Positions 61,749 through 64,000 of a stretch of 64,000 nucleotides of DNA are shown piece by piece. The stretch is from the NCBI GenBank assembly GCA_947374225.1, contig CANCAY010000003.1, forward strand, positions 1 through 64,000, written 5' to 3'. The position numbers and the translations under genes are program-made. The notes under the pieces were generated by a model. It did not search any database. It was not told the origin of the DNA and saw only the letters and a program-made list of their open reading frames with translations. Position 1 is the first letter of the stretch. Every line of letters begins with the position of its first letter. Origin of the DNA: Chitinophagaceae bacterium. GTDB taxonomy: Bacteria > Bacteroidota > Bacteroidia > Chitinophagales > Chitinophagaceae.

Positions 61749-64000
61749 ATGAAGCATTTTCAAAAAAGTCTTTTTGCGCTTATTGCTACAGTACTTTCTT
61801 CTGCATTATTAGCGCAAACGGTTAATCCCAATTTATTAAATGGATTAAGATACCGAATGATTGGTCCACACAGGGCTGGAAGGACCGTGGGAGTAGCCGG
61901 AGTGGCTTCTCAACCTAATGTATTTTATATAGGTGTTAATAATGGCGGTGTATGGAAAACCAATGACTTTGGGCATACCTGGAATCCTATTTTTGATAGT
62001 GAAAACACGGGTTCTGTAGGGGATGTTGCAGTAGCGCCTTCTAATCCCAATATTATATATGTAGGAAGTGGTGAAGGAATTCAAAGACCCGATTTGTCTA
62101 TAGGAAATGGGTTGTATAAGTCGACTGATGCAGGTAGAACCTGGGCCAACTTAGGATTGCATGATGCACAACAAATTGGAGGCATCAGTATTGACAAGAA
62201 AAATGCAGATAGGGTTTTTATTGCCGCACTAGGACATCCTTATGGACCTAATAAAGAAAGGGGCGTTTACAGAAGTTTGGACGGAGGTAAAACACTTGAA
62301 CAGGTTTTATATATAGACGAAAATACAGGAGCTGTTCAAGTTGAAATAGATCCCAATAATTCACAAATTGTTTTTGCCACTATTTGGGCTGCAAGACAGG
62401 GCCCTTGGGAGAATGGGTCATGGAATGGCAAAGCAAGTGGATTGTATAAGTCAATGGACGGCGGAACTAGTTGGAAACAAATTACTGCAGGCTTACCAAC
62501 TACTACCGAGGATGGATTAGGAAGAATTGGATTTACCATTGCGCCTTCTAATTCCAATAGAATGTATGCAACAGTGGATGCAGAAAAAAAAGGTGGACTT
62601 TATAGAAGCGATGATGCAGGTGCCAACTGGTATCTACTAACAAGTGATTCAAGATTATGGGGCAGAGGGAGTGATTTTGCAGAAGTTAAATGCGACCCCA
62701 CCAATGAAGATATTGTATACTCAGCCAATGTAGTAGTTTGGAAAACAATAGATGGTGGAAAAAATTGGACAGGTATTAAAGGTGCACCAGGTGGAGACGA
62801 TTATCACAGAATTTGGATCAATCCAAACAATCCAAAAATTATGGCGATTGGTTTGGACCAAGGTGGAGTAGTAACTGTAAATGGAGGAGAGACTTATTCA
62901 AGTTGGTATAATCAAGCTACTGCGCAGTTTTATCATGTGAGCACGGACAATGCTTACCCTTACAATGTATATGGAGGCCAACAGGAAAGTGGTTCGGTAG
63001 GGATTGCTTCAAGATCCAATGACGGAAATATTAGTTTTAGAGAATGGCATCCAGTGGGCGTGGAAGAATATGGATATGTTGCTGCAGACCCATTAGACCC
63101 TAATATTATATATGGCGGAAAAATTACAAAGTATGATAAGCGTACTGGTCAGGTACAAAATATTTCACCAGAGCCAGTAAGGTCAGGGGACGTTAGATTT
63201 ATAAGAACCGCTCCGGTTTTATTTTCACCCGTAGATAATAAGACTTTATATTTTGCAGGAAATGTAATTTTCAAAACTCAAAACGGAGGAGATAGTTGGG
63301 AAATAATAAGTCCGGACTTGTCTAGAGAAGCCTGGGATATTCCTGCAAGCGTAGGCATATACAATACAGCAGAATTACAGAAAATGAAAAGAAGAGGCGT
63401 GGTATATGCATTAGCTCCTTCTTATCAAGACATTAATACTATTTGGGCTGGCACTGACGATGGTTTAATTCATATTACAAAGGACGGCGGTAAAACCTGG
63501 AAAAATATTACACCATCTGCTATTAGTTCATGGAGTAAAATTTCCATGATTGAAGCTAGTAGATTTGATGTGAACACAGCATATGTTGCCGTAAACAGAA
63601 TTCGACTAGACGACATGACAGCGCATATTTATAAAACGACAGACGGCGGTGCTACTTGGAAAGAAATAATAAAAGGTATTCCAGCAGAGCCAATTAATTC
63701 TGTTAAAGAAGATGCAGTAAGAAAAGGATTGTTATTTGCAGGTTCAGAAAATCAAGTTTATTTTTCTTTAGATGCAGGAGAAAATTGGCAATCTTTAAAA
63801 TTAAACATGCCAGCAACTTCAATAAGAGATTTAGTAATCAAAGACGATGATTTAGTGTTAGGAACTCATGGAAGAAGTTTTTGGATTTTAGATAATATCA
63901 ATCCACTAAGACAAATACAAACAAAAGAAACTGTTGCTACTAAATTATTCAAACCTCAAACGGCTACACGTGTACGCTGGAATATGAATACCGATACACC
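61749..64000 (+). CDS. BNR/VPS10-type beta-propeller protein, truncated by the window edge
   Basis: The frame is open from ATG 61749 to the last base (750 codons), so the stop lies outside the window. It has a signal peptide (M-K-H-F-Q-K-S-L-F-A ... L-L-A-Q) and begins I-G-P-H-R-A-G-R-T-V-G-V-A-G-V-A, the same start as the propeller protein at 41953. Repeated Asp-boxes include S-T-D-A-G-R-T-W, S-M-D-G-G-T-S-W, T-I-D-G-G-K-N-W and T-K-D-G-G-K-T-W. The D-D-Y-H-R-I-W-I-N-P and G-T-H-G-R-S-F-W-I-L-D segments are also typical of the family. It starts 90 bases after the DUF5916 gene and may be cotranscribed with it. Confidence 0.85.
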   Translation, partial: MKHFQKSLFALIATVLSSALLAQTVNPNLLNGLRYRMIGPHRAGRTVGVAGVASQPNVFYIGVNNGGVWKTNDFGHTWNPIFDSENTGSVGDVAVAPSNPNIIYVGSGEGIQRPDLSIGNGLYKSTDAGRTWANLGLHDAQQIGGISIDKKNADRVFIAALGHPYGPNKERGVYRSLDGGKTLEQVLYIDENTGAVQVEIDPNNSQIVFATIWAARQGPWENGSWNGKASGLYKSMDGGTSWKQITAGLPTTTEDGLGRIGFTIAPSNSNRMYATVDAEKKGGLYRSDDAGANWYLLTSDSRLWGRGSDFAEVKCDPTNEDIVYSANVVVWKTIDGGKNWTGIKGAPGGDDYHRIWINPNNPKIMAIGLDQGGVVTVNGGETYSSWYNQATAQFYHVSTDNAYPYNVYGGQQESGSVGIASRSNDGNISFREWHPVGVEEYGYVAADPLDPNIIYGGKITKYDKRTGQVQNISPEPVRSGDVRFIRTAPVLFSPVDNKTLYFAGNVIFKTQNGGDSWEIISPDLSREAWDIPASVGIYNTAELQKMKRRGVVYALAPSYQDINTIWAGTDDGLIHITKDGGKTWKNITPSAISSWSKISMIEASRFDVNTAYVAVNRIRLDDMTAHIYKTTDGGATWKEIIKGIPAEPINSVKEDAVRKGLLFAGSENQVYFSLDAGENWQSLKLNMPATSIRDLVIKDDDLVLGTHGRSFWILDNINPLRQIQTKETVATKLFKPQTATRVRWNMNTDT

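Overview
The window comes from an AT-rich chromosome of the phylum Bacteroidota, most likely a freshwater or soil relative of the Chitinophagaceae. Four things point there. There is a GLPGLI-family protein beside a carboxypeptidase-domain outer-membrane receptor, a protein with a C-terminal T9SS-type sorting domain, and CDS starts without Shine-Dalgarno sequences. Promoters also fit the bacteroidetal pattern TTTG-N19-20-TAnnTTTG. No insertion sequence, prophage, integrase, CRISPR array or rRNA operon was seen, so the region looks like stable core or near-core genome. The last gene runs off the right edge.

Layout. 1-6.2 kb: a small glycogen-binding-type protein, a TonB-dependent receptor, and a GLPGLI/outer-membrane-barrel pair. 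6.3-14.5 kb: a Tat-exported TIM-barrel sugar isomerase-like protein, two penicillin-acylase (PvdQ-type) Ntn hydrolases, a LuxR-type response regulator, a DUF1080 protein, a YwaF-like membrane protein and a small HAD phosphatase. 14.6-26.8 kb: a nucleotide-sugar dehydrogenase, DUF1684, an S41 peptidase, an esterase, a DoxX-like protein, a serine hydrolase, an M28 peptidase, an ECF sigma/anti-sigma/Spy-like trio, an M20 peptidase and a sugar MFS permease. 26.9-34.7 kb: a NIPSNAP-like protein, an EmrA-EmrB-TolC tripartite efflux operon, a VOC protein and a DPP-IV-type S9 peptidase.

34.7-39.8 kb is a coherent inorganic-sulfur module. It holds a TsdA-type diheme thiosulfate dehydrogenase, an exported DsrE-like protein, an ETHE1-type persulfide dioxygenase fused to two rhodanese domains, a TauE/SafE exporter and two half-size YeeE/YedE transporters. 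Two Crp/Fnr-like boxes sit symmetrically in its divergent promoter region. 39.8-45.1 kb: a TspO-like protein, rhamnose mutarotase, a Gfo/Idh dehydrogenase and a large secreted BNR/VPS10-type propeller protein. 45.15-45.67 kb is the only long gene-free stretch. It holds what looks like a self-contained minus-strand non-coding transcription unit (promoter, structured 5' domain, tRNA-Cys-like domain, terminator). 45.7-48.7 kb: an AraC regulator, an aldehyde dehydrogenase and DUF779. 48.8-64 kb: a Tat-exported class V aminotransferase, M20D, M14, M20 and M24 peptidases, two small secreted proteins, a DUF5916 barrel and a second, truncated BNR propeller gene.

Overall the genes describe a cell that takes up nutrients through outer-membrane barrels and exports many peptidases and amidases. 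It also detoxifies or uses reduced sulfur and exports toxic compounds. The most unusual signals are non-coding. They are a 19-bp palindrome repeated in three intergenic regions, the tRNA-Cys-like RNA unit, a perfect 18-bp inverted repeat that buries the start codon of an M20 peptidase gene, and the paired Crp/Fnr-like boxes of the sulfur module.
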